Both the position numbers and the translations under genes were made by a program. Shown piece after piece: positions 13,978 through 22,098 of a stretch of DNA of 64,000 bases. The notes beneath the pieces are model-generated. The model worked only from the letters and a program-made list of their open reading frames with translations, was not told the origin of the DNA and did not search any database. The first letter of the stretch is position 1, and each line of letters opens with the position of its first letter. Source of the DNA: an uncultured bacterium (lineage in GTDB: Bacteria; Bacteroidota; Bacteroidia; Bacteroidales; Bacteroidaceae); assembly GCA_946188155.1 (NCBI GenBank), contig CAMHUC010000005.1:34222-98221 (forward strand). Direction: 5' to 3'.

Positions 13978-16685
13978 CGCTTTGCTATTTTGATGGTTAC
14001 ACTGTCTGCTTTCACTACATACACGCCTGCCTTCAGGTCGGAGATGATGACCTCGGCGCGCCCGTCGCCGTCGGTGCTCAGCGTGCCGACCACCTGTCCT
14101 CCCACATTATAGATATAGATGGGGCTGCCGGGCTTGCAACCGGTGAACACCACGCTCTCGCCCCGTCGCTCCACGGCGGGGGCCGCCGTGGCTGCCGGGC
14201 CGGCGATGGCCGTCTCGCCGCCATTGTCGTCGAGGGTGAACTTCAGCACCTGGCCGTACTCGTAGGTGACGGTCGTCGTCGACGTGGTCACCACGTACTT
14301 ACCGCCGCTGATGGTGATCTTCGGCTTCTCCACGAGGTTGTAGTAGTGCTTCTCGCTCTCGCTCAGCCAGGCGATGAGGTTGGTCGTTGAGCCCACGTTG
14401 TTGTCCTCCTTGATGGTGCCGAACTTGCTCCACTCCGGGTCGTCCTCATACTCCTTCTTCGTGCCGGCAGGCACGTGGAGCGTCTTGTCCCCCACCTTGC
14501 CCTCGGGGATGGTGCCCTTCACCTCCGGCGGTGTCGGGTAGTCGATGGTCACGTTCTTGCCGGGAATCTTGTCGAAGATGTCCTGCAGAATCTCGACCTT
14601 CCACGGCAGGCCGAGACCGGGGAACTTGCAGATGTAGATGTCGCCCTCGTCGTCGGGCGTCACGTCCTTGATGGTCACCGTCTTGTTCGTATCGTCCACC
14701 TCGAAGGTGGTGCCGTCCTGCTTCACGGTCTTCGTGCCGCCCTGCTGCTCGTCGGGCAGGGGTTCCTGCTTGTCCACCGTGCCTATCTTCGAGTCGTAGG
14801 CCAGCAGGTAGTAGCCCTGGCCGCCGTTGCGCTTCACCTCCACATAATAGGTGCCGGCCTCCAAGTCCTTCTTGGTGAAGGTGTTCATGTTCTTGTCATC
14901 ACCGCCCCATTTATATTCCTGGCTCTTCAGGTCGCTGTTGTAGAGCGTGACGTAATTGAAGCCGAGGCTCCCCTCTCCCTGATAGGTGAAGGTGACGTCG
15001 CTCTTGGCTGTCAGCCTGAAGGTGTACCAGTCCACGTTATCTGTATCATTATAATAAAGATATCCCAGATGGCCGGCCACCGTTGCTCCCTTGGCGATGG
15101 GGAGTGCCTGGCTCTTGCTGTCATTAGGCTCCGCGTCGGTGGCATAGGTGCTCTGCTCGAACACGTACTGCAGCGAATAGGCCCCCTCGCCACCGTTTAG
15201 CTTCACTTCGACAAAGTATGTTCCGGGTGCTGCATCGGCCACGGTAATGGTTTCCGGCCCCGACCAGCAGTAACCTCTGCTATGCATTTCGTTCAAATTG
15301 TCCTTAGCATAAATGGTTGTATAGTTCAGGCCAAGATTATCATGCGGAGTGATAGTCAGTTTGACTGTTCCGTCTCTCGGCACATCTATCTTGAACCAGT
15401 CCACATTGTCTCTATCGCCATAATAGAGATAGCCCAGATGGCCAGTAACCGTATTGCCACGTTTTAGCTCTTGGGCATTCTGCCAGGCGTCGTTAGGCTC
15501 TGCATCGTTGGCGTAGGTCGAGGACGTTGGGGTGAAATCATACTTGAGGGTATATCCGCCTTCGCCACCGTTTAGCTTCACTTCGAGGAAATAGGTGCCT
15601 TTGGCACAGTCGTTCACCGTGAACACGCCGTTGCTTTCCTCGTTGCCTGCCCAGACGTAACCCCTGCTATGCATTTCGTTCACATTGTCCTTGGCATACA
15701 AAGTCGTATAATTCAGGCCCAGTCGTCCGTGCGCAATGACGGTCACCTTTACCGAGCCGTTTTCGGGTATGTCAATCTTGTACCAGTCCACCTTGTCTGT
15801 ATCGCCATAATAGAGGTAGCCCAGATGGCCGGTTGAATTGGTGTGATTGGCAATCGCCTTGGCATTCTGCCAGGTGTCGTTAGGCTCTGCATCGTTGGCA
15901 TAGGTCGAGGACATTGGCGTGAAATCATACTTGACGGTATATCCGCCTTCGCCACCATTGTGCTTCACTTCGAGGTAGTAGGTTCCTTTGGCACAGTCGT
16001 TCACCGTGAACACGCCAGCGCTTTCCTCGTTGCCTGCCCAGACGTAACCCCTACTATGCATTTCGTTCACATTGTCCTTGGCATACAAAGTCGTATAATT
16101 CAGGCCCAGTCGTCCGTGCGCAATGACAGTCACCTTCACCGAGCCGTTCTCCGGTACGTCTATCTTGTACCAGTCCACCTTGTCTGTATCGCCATAATAG
16201 AGATAGCCCAGATGGCCGGTTGAATTGGTGTGATTGACAAGATCCTTGGCATTCTGCCATGTGTCGTTAGGCTCCTGGTCATTCTTATAACTGGCCGACA
16301 TGGCCTTGAAGGAATAAGAAACAGTGAACGAACCGCTACCACCATTCCACTTCACCTCGACATAATATGTGCCTGCTGCGCAGTCGGTCACGGTAAATTC
16401 ACCTGTCGCCCACACATAGCCGCGCGAATGCATCTCGTTCTTGCTGTCCTTGGCATACAGGGTAGTGTAGTTCAGGCCCAGGTCGCCGCTGGGCGTCACC
16501 TTGATGGTTACGTCGCCATCCTCGGGCACCACGATCTTAAACCATTGCACGGTGACATCTTTCGACAACGACTCTGTCGAACTGCCGCCCTGCGCCAAGT
16601 CCGTAGCCGTCTGCCACGCCGTTCCCGCCAGCATCCCTATCGGCAACGCCAGCGCGCATACTAATAAAAGTAGAAGTTTTCTCAT
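13974..16685 (-). CDS. Secreted protein with five PPC-like repeats and T9SS-like C-terminal tail
   Basis: About 903 residues with a signal peptide (ending near GMLAG). Five ~129-residue beta-sandwich repeats follow, each with EPNDxxxxA, GHLGYLYYxDxDxVDWY, LGLNYTTLYAKD and AGTYYVEVKxNGG motifs, like bacterial pre-peptidase C-terminal (PPC) domains. Repeats two and three (about residues 140-265 and 269-394) are almost identical in protein and DNA, pointing to recent duplication or gene conversion. The C-terminus (IYIYNVGGQVV to GVYVVKADSVTIKIAKR) looks like a type A T9SS sorting domain, suggesting secretion across the outer membrane. No protease domain is attached, which is unusual for PPC modules. 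The start is ATG 16685 rather than a GTG two codons upstream. It is first gene of a two-gene operon. Confidence 0.78.
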   Translation of the reverse strand: MRKLLLLLVCALALPIGMLAGTAWQTATDLAQGGSSTESLSKDVTVQWFKIVVPEDGDVTIKVTPSGDLGLNYTTLYAKDSKNEMHSRGYVWATGEFTVTDCAAGTYYVEVKWNGGSGSFTVSYSFKAMSASYKNDQEPNDTWQNAKDLVNHTNSTGHLGYLYYGDTDKVDWYKIDVPENGSVKVTVIAHGRLGLNYTTLYAKDNVNEMHSRGYVWAGNEESAGVFTVNDCAKGTYYLEVKHNGGEGGYTVKYDFTPMSSTYANDAEPNDTWQNAKAIANHTNSTGHLGYLYYGDTDKVDWYKIDIPENGSVKVTVIAHGRLGLNYTTLYAKDNVNEMHSRGYVWAGNEESNGVFTVNDCAKGTYFLEVKLNGGEGGYTLKYDFTPTSSTYANDAEPNDAWQNAQELKRGNTVTGHLGYLYYGDRDNVDWFKIDVPRDGTVKLTITPHDNLGLNYTTIYAKDNLNEMHSRGYCWSGPETITVADAAPGTYFVEVKLNGGEGAYSLQYVFEQSTYATDAEPNDSKSQALPIAKGATVAGHLGYLYYNDTDNVDWYTFRLTAKSDVTFTYQGEGSLGFNYVTLYNSDLKSQEYKWGGDDKNMNTFTKKDLEAGTYYVEVKRNGGQGYYLLAYDSKIGTVDKQEPLPDEQQGGTKTVKQDGTTFEVDDTNKTVTIKDVTPDDEGDIYICKFPGLGLPWKVEILQDIFDKIPGKNVTIDYPTPPEVKGTIPEGKVGDKTLHVPAGTKKEYEDDPEWSKFGTIKEDNNVGSTTNLIAWLSESEKHYYNLVEKPKITISGGKYVVTTSTTTVTYEYGQVLKFTLDDNGGETAIAGPAATAAPAVERRGESVVFTGCKPGSPIYIYNVGGQVVGTLSTDGDGRAEVIISDLKAGVYVVKADSVTIKIAKR

Positions 16686-16715
16686 ACACACAAGTTATTA
16701 ATTCAGTTATGTCGG

Positions 16716-16723
16716 CAAAGGTA
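16716..16723 (-). promoter_or_regulatory. TACCTTTG -7 element before the PPC-repeat gene
   Basis: TACCTTTG on the minus strand lies 31 bp before the ATG at 16685, predicting a leader of about 20-25 bases. Confidence 0.65.
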
Positions 16724-16765
16724 GGCATTATCTGCCAATGTGAGGTTTCATATTCAAAAAATTTG

Positions 16766-16832
16766 TCGTGCAAATCCGCAAACCGGCCGTGCAGATTCAC
16801 AGAAAATGCCGTGCAAATTCGCAATCACGCCC
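16766..16832. repeat. CGTGCAAATTCGCAA tandem repeats
   Basis: Three spaced copies of CGTGCARATYCRCA (16771, 16797 and 16819 regions, spacing 22-26 bp) lie upstream of the PPC operon promoter. They could be binding sites or just a short tandem repeat. No gene is visible in 16724-17090, which otherwise holds this array and the iteron module at 16913-16991. Confidence 0.5.
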
Positions 16833-16912
16833 GGAAACACCGATGAAATGGCGGTTTCCGCCATGAGCCAAGCCGACGACTAAACGAAAGAGCTTACAAT
16901 AATTATTTTCTC

Positions 16913-16991
16913 TTGCCACTGTTGCCACTATGCCACTACAGCCTGACAGTCAGGCACTTACGCAGTGGCAAGAGGCTTGCAACAGTGGCAA
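16913..16991. repeat. Left palindrome/iteron module of the VirE cassette
   Basis: The order is TTGCCACT (16913), TTGCCACT (16922), TGCCACT (16931), then the palindrome GCCTGACAGTCAGGC (16941-16955), then inverted AGTGGCAA at 16964 and 16984. The whole module is roughly self-complementary. The same arrangement and the identical 15-bp palindrome recur at 19408-19508, just past the second gene. A degenerate half (CGCCTGACTATCAGCG) lies at 17013-17028. Confidence 0.8.
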
Positions 16992-17090
16992 CGCGGAAAA
17001 CGGGCTCGTAAACGCCTGACTATCAGCGGGAAACGATTTTAGGTTTATCCTGACATGGCACCTTCCGATGCAACGAGCCTCGAATTGTTG

Positions 17091-17098
17091 TACCTTTG
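17091..17098 (+). promoter_or_regulatory. TACCTTTG -7 element of the VirE cassette
   Basis: TTGTACCTTTGCAGCC matches the Bacteroidetes promoter consensus and sits 41 bp before the ATG at 17139. The transcript would cover both genes of the cassette. Confidence 0.65.
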
Positions 17099-17138
17099 CA
17101 GCCGAAATCAGATGTCAAACCCAAACAGAAAACGAACA

Positions 17139-17621
17139 ATGAACATGGAAAAGGAACTACAATTCAGCGAAGTGCCCCAATGGTGGGCCATCTGCCAGAA
17201 CAGCGGCTGCCCTGTGCGCGAGAAGTGCCTGCGCCACCACGCCGCCACCATCGCTCCCGACGGCACGACGCACCCGTGCGTCATCGCACAGCCCTCGGCC
17301 AGCGGCTGCCCCTATTTCGACGAGAAGCGCACGGTCAGAATCGCCAGCGGCCTCAGGGCACTCTTCAGGGGCGTGGCACCCCAGCACGGCAGACCCATGC
17401 GCCAGGAACTTATGGCCTACCTGGGCAGCAAGACCAGCAAGGGCACCTACTACCGCTACGCCCACGGCGAGCGCCTGCTCTCGCCCCGGCAGCAGGCATG
17501 GATCAGCCAACTCATGCAGCGATACGGCTATCCCGCCGGGCCGACCTACGACCGCTGCTACGACGACTTCTGCTTCAAGTGCGGCCCCAACGCCCCCGAG
17601 TACAAGCCCCTCGCCGGGTGA
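17139..17621 (+). CDS. Cys-rich small protein paired with VirE-like helicase (DUF6078-like)
   Basis: About 160 residues, no signal peptide. Conserved-looking elements are a cysteine set (CQNSGCPVREKCLRHH, HPCVIAQ, SGCPYFDEK, and C-terminal RCYDDFCFKCGP) and a central helical segment (MRQELMAYLGSKTSKGTYYRYAHGER). It resembles a Bacteroidetes family that I recall as DUF6078, found beside VirE/DUF3874 proteins; this name is from memory and unverified. The cysteines could bind zinc and the helical part could bind DNA. I chose ATG 17139 (MNMEKE) because the region upstream overlaps the promoter; ATG 17145 or 17112 are alternatives. The next gene starts 93 bp later. The pair lies exactly between two iteron modules, so a replication or DNA-recognition role for that unit is inferred. 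Confidence 0.6.
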   Translation: MNMEKELQFSEVPQWWAICQNSGCPVREKCLRHHAATIAPDGTTHPCVIAQPSASGCPYFDEKRTVRIASGLRALFRGVAPQHGRPMRQELMAYLGSKTSKGTYYRYAHGERLLSPRQQAWISQLMQRYGYPAGPTYDRCYDDFCFKCGPNAPEYKPLAG

Positions 17622-17714
17622 GTCCAACGCCCGGACCAAACCGTCCACTGGCTGGACTATACCGTCCACAGGCCGGACTCCCGAACAATAACGTACACTA
17701 AAACCCCAATCAAC

Positions 17715-19400
17715 ATGACAAGATTTACACTTATCCGAACCGACCAGCAAGGCAGCCTGCGCGTGGCCACCGTCACGGCAGAGCGCCTCTTCAAGCACAT
17801 GACCAACGGCCGCAAGCCCACCCCCCACGAGGTGTACCCCGACGCAGAGCTGCAGAAAGACAGCGACGGCCGACTGGCACTGCGCCGCCACAACGGCATA
17901 GCCGTACTGACCGTGGACGGCCTGACCACCGCCGAGCAGCAGGAGGCCACCAAGCAGGCAGCCATGACACTGCCCACCACCGTGGCAGCCTTCGCCGGGG
18001 CCGACGGCCAGAGCGTGGTGATACTCGTGTGCTACGCCGTCAAGGAACAGCAGCCCGCCGACGAGAGCGTGGCCACCCTGCTGGCCTCGGCCGCCTACGA
18101 GCAGGCCGTGGTGACCTACAGCAAGGCCGTGGGGCACCCCATCCGGCAGCAGACGGCGACCGTCCGGGCACACTTCACCCGCCCCGCCGACCCCACGGCG
18201 GCCTACAATCCCGATGCCATACCCCTCGACATCAGCCGCTACGGTCTGGACACCATGCGCATCATCGACCTGCTCACCACGCGCTACCGCTTCCGCTACA
18301 ACACCGTGATGGGCTACACCGAATACCGGCTGAAGGCTGACAGCAGCGACCGCTGGTGCCCCGTGGACGACCGCGTGCTGAAGAGCCTGACCATGGCGGC
18401 ACGCCTATCGGGCGTCGACGCCTGGGACAACGACATACGCCGCTACGTGGAGTCGAGCCTCATACAGCCCTACAACCCCGTGCAGCAGTTCCTCCAGCGG
18501 GCCAAGAGCTGCTGGGACGGCACCACCGACCACATCGGCCGGCTGGCCGCCACCGTGCCTTGCGAGCTGACACAGTGGCCGCAGTGGTTCCGCAAGTGGC
18601 TCCTCTACATGGTGGCACAGTGGCTCGGCAAGACGCGCCGCTACGGCAACTCGGTGGCACCGCTGCTCATCTCCGGACAGGGCTACAACAAGTCCACCTT
18701 CTGCCGACAGCTGCTGCCCGAGTGCCTGCAGTGGGGCTACAACGACAACCTGCTCATCTCGGAGAAGAAACAGACGCTGCAGGCCATGTCGCAGTTCCTG
18801 CTCATCAACCTCGACGAGTTCAACCAGATCTCGCAGCAGATGCAGGAGGGCTTCCTCAAGAACGTCATCCAGCTGGCACGGGTGAAGATCAAGCGACCCT
18901 ACGGCCGCCACGTGGAGGACTTCCCCCGGCTGGCCTCCTTCATCGCCACCACCAACGAGCTGTCGGTGCTGGCCGACCCCAGCGGCAACCGGCGCTTCAT
19001 CGCCGTGGAGCTGACAGGCCCCATCGACCTGTCGCAGCCCATCGACTACGAGGGGCTCTACGGACAGGCGGTGACGCTCATCGAGCGCGGCGAGCAGTAC
19101 TGGTTCGACGACCAGGAGGTGCGTCAGATCATAGCCCACAACCGCCAGTTCCAGACACTCTCGCCCGCCGAGCAGTACTTCCACGAGTGCTTCACACTGC
19201 CCGACGACGAGCAGGACGGCGAATGGCTGTCGGCAGCAGCCATCTACGACGAGCTGCGCCGGCGCAGCGGCAACGGTCTAAGGGCCAACGGTCTGAAACT
19301 CTTCGGCCGCGTGCTGTCGAACATGGAGGGGCTGCAGCGCCGCCGCGTGGCCTACGGCACCCAGTACTTCGTAGCCCGCCGCCTGCCGATGCCCGCATAG
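17715..19400 (+). CDS. VirE/DUF3874-type primase-helicase-like ATPase (561 aa)
   Basis: N-terminal ~200 residues resemble the BT4734/VirE N-terminal domain. The central P-loop has Walker A GQGYNKST (321-328), Walker B LLINLDEFN (362-370), sensor SFIATTNE (408-415) and the arginine-finger segment GNRRFIAVEL (424-433), as in VirE/VapE superfamily-3-like helicases. The C-terminal ~100 residues match the DUF3874 type, with a winged-helix look (LSAAAIYDELRRR). Such proteins replicate phage satellites and other mobile islands. No integrase or phage gene accompanies this one; instead the palindrome/iteron modules at 16913 and 19408 enclose it, like candidate origin or end sequences. The ATPase motifs appear intact. 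Codon use matches the GC-rich host genes, so the cassette is long-resident or adapted. Confidence 0.78.
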   Translation: MTRFTLIRTDQQGSLRVATVTAERLFKHMTNGRKPTPHEVYPDAELQKDSDGRLALRRHNGIAVLTVDGLTTAEQQEATKQAAMTLPTTVAAFAGADGQSVVILVCYAVKEQQPADESVATLLASAAYEQAVVTYSKAVGHPIRQQTATVRAHFTRPADPTAAYNPDAIPLDISRYGLDTMRIIDLLTTRYRFRYNTVMGYTEYRLKADSSDRWCPVDDRVLKSLTMAARLSGVDAWDNDIRRYVESSLIQPYNPVQQFLQRAKSCWDGTTDHIGRLAATVPCELTQWPQWFRKWLLYMVAQWLGKTRRYGNSVAPLLISGQGYNKSTFCRQLLPECLQWGYNDNLLISEKKQTLQAMSQFLLINLDEFNQISQQMQEGFLKNVIQLARVKIKRPYGRHVEDFPRLASFIATTNELSVLADPSGNRRFIAVELTGPIDLSQPIDYEGLYGQAVTLIERGEQYWFDDQEVRQIIAHNRQFQTLSPAEQYFHECFTLPDDEQDGEWLSAAAIYDELRRRSGNGLRANGLKLFGRVLSNMEGLQRRRVAYGTQYFVARRLPMPA

Positions 19401-19407
19401 GCCGCTC

Positions 19408-19508
19408 TTGCCACTATTGCCACTACTGATGCCACTATTGCCACTGTTGATGCCACCGTGCAACCGCCTGACAGTCAGGCACATTTGCAACAGTGGCATT
19501 AGTGGCAT
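19408..19508. repeat. Right palindrome/iteron module of the VirE cassette
   Basis: TTGCCACT or TGCCACT occurs at 19408, 19417, 19430 and 19438, followed by the palindrome GCCTGACAGTCAGGC (19466-19480) and inverted AGTGGCAT at 19492 and 19501. The module starts 7 bp after the helicase stop codon and has the same layout as 16913-16991, so the two-gene unit is bracketed. Confidence 0.8.
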
Positions 19509-19638
19509 CACAAAAATTCACACCGGTGGCCGAAGCCACGTACCCCGCCCCCCCCCTGTTTCAATGACTCATTGCCGGGGGGCAAAGGTTATGCTTTTAT
19601 TCGAAACCATCAAATCCTATACATACAATTTATCGGGC

Positions 19639-20082
19639 TTACCGCCATATCGGTTCCTTTCGCCAGTCTCCCGTGAATCCGTATTTGTAATAAGGTATGT
19701 TTGTATTGCTGTCAATCAGGGCAAGCAGTTTCACTTTTATCTGAAAGCGTCCAAATACCATAGTCCGCTACCTTTTGCCTGTGACAGATGGTTGATAATC
19801 TTAGCCCTCAGCGCCACCTCTATAATCTCAATGGCATCAAAGAGAATTAGACGTAGGCTGCGGTCAAAGTTATATCGGGCAATCACATCTTCGAAAGAAG
19901 CACCTTCCTTGAAAGCGTGTTCTGTGACCCCATCCCTCATATCCGTCCAATAGTATTTCAGACGGAAGTAACTGATGTGCGTTAGGCACTGCTTAGCAGC
20001 CTCTTCATTGCCGAACGCCATACCCTTTGAACGGAGCCAGGCGGATTTGTTCTTCTATCGTTCGTGGCTTCTGATTGCTCAT
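19639..20082 (-). pseudogene. Abi_2-family (AbiD/AbiF-type) gene, frameshifted and internally deleted
   Basis: Three minus-strand frames together give parts of an Abi_2 protein. It starts at 20082 (MSNQKPRTIEEQIR), shifts frame near 20042 to AWLRSKGMAFGNEEAAK and continues as HISYFRLKYYW up to GLWYLDAF (stop at 19737). In a third frame it ends with IDSNTNIPYYKYGFTGDW to EPIWR and a TAA at 19639-19641, a typical C-terminus of this family. The central ~150-200 residues expected between GLWYLDA and the C-terminus are gone. Abi proteins abort phage infection; this copy should be inactive. It marks the left part of the AT-rich island. Confidence 0.7.
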
Positions 20083-20276
20083 TGCTGTCTATATAAAATA
20101 AGGTGACCCGCCAGCAGATCTACGGGATGCCGACGGGTTCTGTTATCGTTCGATTCGGACTGCCTTATCCGAGAATCTCTCTTAATTTCGGGTGCAAATA
20201 TAATGCTTTTTCTCGAAAAATACAACATTTAGATAACTTTTTTATTAAGGCAGTGCTAAATATGGCATTTTTTTTA

Positions 20277-20460
20277 TAATTTTGCAGCGTTCTTTGGAAC
20301 AAAAGACATATTCGGCTCTACATTCCCCATCACCACCTCGGACAAAAAGAGCCAAACTACAACAAATGAGCGTCAGCGCATAGTGCGCAGGCGTTTCGAC
20401 GGTTGTAGTGGCTTGTGGTGAGCTGGGAATGCATGGGAATGTCCTGCGCATTTTGGTTGA
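20277..20460 (+). ncRNA. Candidate rod-shaped structured RNA with its own promoter
   Basis: A TAATTTTG promoter element (20277-20284) precedes ~170 bases that fold on themselves. CAAAA/GACA (20300-20308) pairs with TGTC/TTTTG (20440-20455). CATTCCCC and CACCAC (20321-20336) pair with GTGGTGA and GGGAATG (20415-20431). AGCC and ACTACAAC (20350-20363) pair with GTTGTAGT and GGCT (20402-20413). The tip is GCGC-ATAGT-GCGC (20376-20388). There is no good reading frame. It may be a free RNA (a 6S-like rod is one option) or a structured leader of the deiminase gene that starts at 20593. The rest of 20083-20592 shows no gene. Confidence 0.5.
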
Positions 20461-20592
20461 TAGAATTTAAAACATAAAGCAACATAGAAGTGTGAAGAAG
20501 TGGCAAATCATTAAATTCAACGAAGTAAAAACGATACTCCATATGTGACAACAAAAGATTTCAAGATTGACAGCTAATTAAACAGTATAATT

Positions 20593-21453
20593 ATGATTAC
20601 CGACCAACTGACAAATACAATCTACTTTTCTCACATGCTTGAACAAGTGTGTCCTGATTTGTATCGTTCAATATCCGCCTTGAAAGAAAAAGGTTATCCA
20701 ATAGAATTTTTCCAAGGTGCAAGAGATATTTGGGCGCGTGATTATATGCCGATACAGGTTGCTCTAAACAAGTTTGTGGCGTTCAAATATCTCCCAGACT
20801 ATCTTCTAAATCCGAAGTATAGAGATTTACTAACAGAAAACGCTGCTGATATTGCTCGCAAAATTGTAGGCGATAAAGCCGAGGTGATAGACACAGATAT
20901 AATTGTTGATGGCGGAAACGTAATCAAGTGCGATAATGCCGTTATCATGGTTGACAAAGTAATTCAGGCTAATCCTCACTATTCTGCCAGCAAACTTCTT
21001 GCAGAATTGACTCGATTGTTCGGCTGCGAAGTTTTCCTCATACCTTGGGATGATGAAGAAGGCATATATGGTCATTCTGATGGAGTCGTAAGATACTTGT
21101 CTGAAGGTAATCTTCTTTTTACAAAATATCCTGACCCCAAATATATGAAACAGTGTCAATCTATGTTGAAGACTCATTTCAACAAAATGCACAATTTCTG
21201 GATGCCTTCGGGTGGAGCCAAATGTCGTGAACGATTCCAATGGGCTTACATCAACTATATCCGCACAAAGGACTATATCTTCATGCCTGCACTATCCAAG
21301 AATGCGGATTGCATAGAAGACACGACGGTTCGCCGCCAGTTTGAACTTCGTTTCCCAGAGTACCCAAAGGAGAATATAATCACTATATACGCACTTGAAG
21401 CTCTCAAACAAGAAGGAGGACTCCATTGCTGTTCTTGGAATATTCTCAAATAA
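20593..21453 (+). CDS. Short agmatine deiminase / PAD-type deiminase homologue
   Basis: 286 residues, cytoplasmic (no signal peptide). Guanidine-modifying deiminase motifs are present in order: WARDYMP (47-53), DGGNV (106-110), the catalytic His in YGHSDGVV (H161), and a C-terminal catalytic Cys in GGLHCCSWN (C279; agmatine deiminases have GGGxIHC). Usual agmatine deiminases are ~345-370 residues, so this is a compact, divergent relative. It probably hydrolyses a guanidino group (agmatine, arginine or a protein arginine) to a ureido group plus ammonia. It is followed after 11 bp by a caspase-like protease gene, so the context is unlike polyamine metabolism. It is AT-rich compared with the host genes and lies in the mobilizable island. 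The substrate is not deducible. Confidence 0.78.
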   Translation: MITDQLTNTIYFSHMLEQVCPDLYRSISALKEKGYPIEFFQGARDIWARDYMPIQVALNKFVAFKYLPDYLLNPKYRDLLTENAADIARKIVGDKAEVIDTDIIVDGGNVIKCDNAVIMVDKVIQANPHYSASKLLAELTRLFGCEVFLIPWDDEEGIYGHSDGVVRYLSEGNLLFTKYPDPKYMKQCQSMLKTHFNKMHNFWMPSGGAKCRERFQWAYINYIRTKDYIFMPALSKNADCIEDTTVRRQFELRFPEYPKENIITIYALEALKQEGGLHCCSWNILK

Positions 21454-21464
21454 CATTACGATTA

Positions 21465-22073
21465 ATGAAACAGCATACAAGCCATAATATAATATGTTTA
21501 GAAGCGGAATGGGAATATAGCGAGCAAAACCCGAAAAACCACTTTAGCCTTAACACCTTGCCAATGCTTAATTGGTTAAAAGAGGCATACGATTGTGAGG
21601 TGATATATAGAAGATTTAGAACAAAGTATGACCTGAAGTTCTATCTTGACTACTTTCGTACTCATGCAAAAGGTGATGATGAGGAGGAAAACTTCAACAA
21701 GTATGATATTATATATTTCGCCTGTCATGGTGAAAAGAAAAGCTTGTGGATTGAAGGACAATCGGTACCCCTCACTACTTTAAGAAAGTGGGCAAATGGC
21801 TTTTTCAAAAATAAGGTCATTCATTTTGGGTCTTGTAGAACAATGTCTAATAAAATCGACTCAAAACACTTCAAAAGAGAGTGCCAGGCCTTAATGGTGA
21901 GTGGTTATCAAAAATCTGTACCAGCGATGGATTCAAGCATAGCAGACATTGCGATAATGAACGATTTGCTTTCTCAGGAAGAAATTGAAGTCGAAAGATA
22001 TACAGACAGAGATAGTAAGTTCTACCAGAAGTATGAATCGCTTTTAAACGACCTAGATTTCCATGCATGTTAA
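21465..22073 (+). CDS. Caspase/CHAT-like cysteine protease candidate (202 aa)
   Basis: A small protein with the caspase-clan arrangement: strand plus catalytic His-Gly in DIIYFACHGEKKS (H88), followed about 35 residues later by strand plus catalytic Cys in KVIHFGSCRTM (C124). This fits peptidase clan CD (caspase, CHAT, gingipain) and a family I recall as DUF6642, a name not verified here. No sensor or death-effector domain is attached. The start is ATG 21465, 11 bp after the deiminase stop; an ATG at 21426 would overlap that gene by 28 bp. Being cytoplasmic and operonic with the deiminase, it may cleave a cellular target or a partner on activation, as CHAT proteases do in several defence systems. 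That function is inference. Confidence 0.62.
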   Translation: MKQHTSHNIICLEAEWEYSEQNPKNHFSLNTLPMLNWLKEAYDCEVIYRRFRTKYDLKFYLDYFRTHAKGDDEEENFNKYDIIYFACHGEKKSLWIEGQSVPLTTLRKWANGFFKNKVIHFGSCRTMSNKIDSKHFKRECQALMVSGYQKSVPAMDSSIADIAIMNDLLSQEEIEVERYTDRDSKFYQKYESLLNDLDFHAC

Positions 22074-22098
22074 TTGTTGAACAAATAAACTTGTAAGT

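Noticed and set aside
13974..16685. Regular ~387-bp DNA repeats considered as a mobile or CRISPR-like array
   Set aside because: They code in frame for PPC-like protein domains and match domain boundaries.
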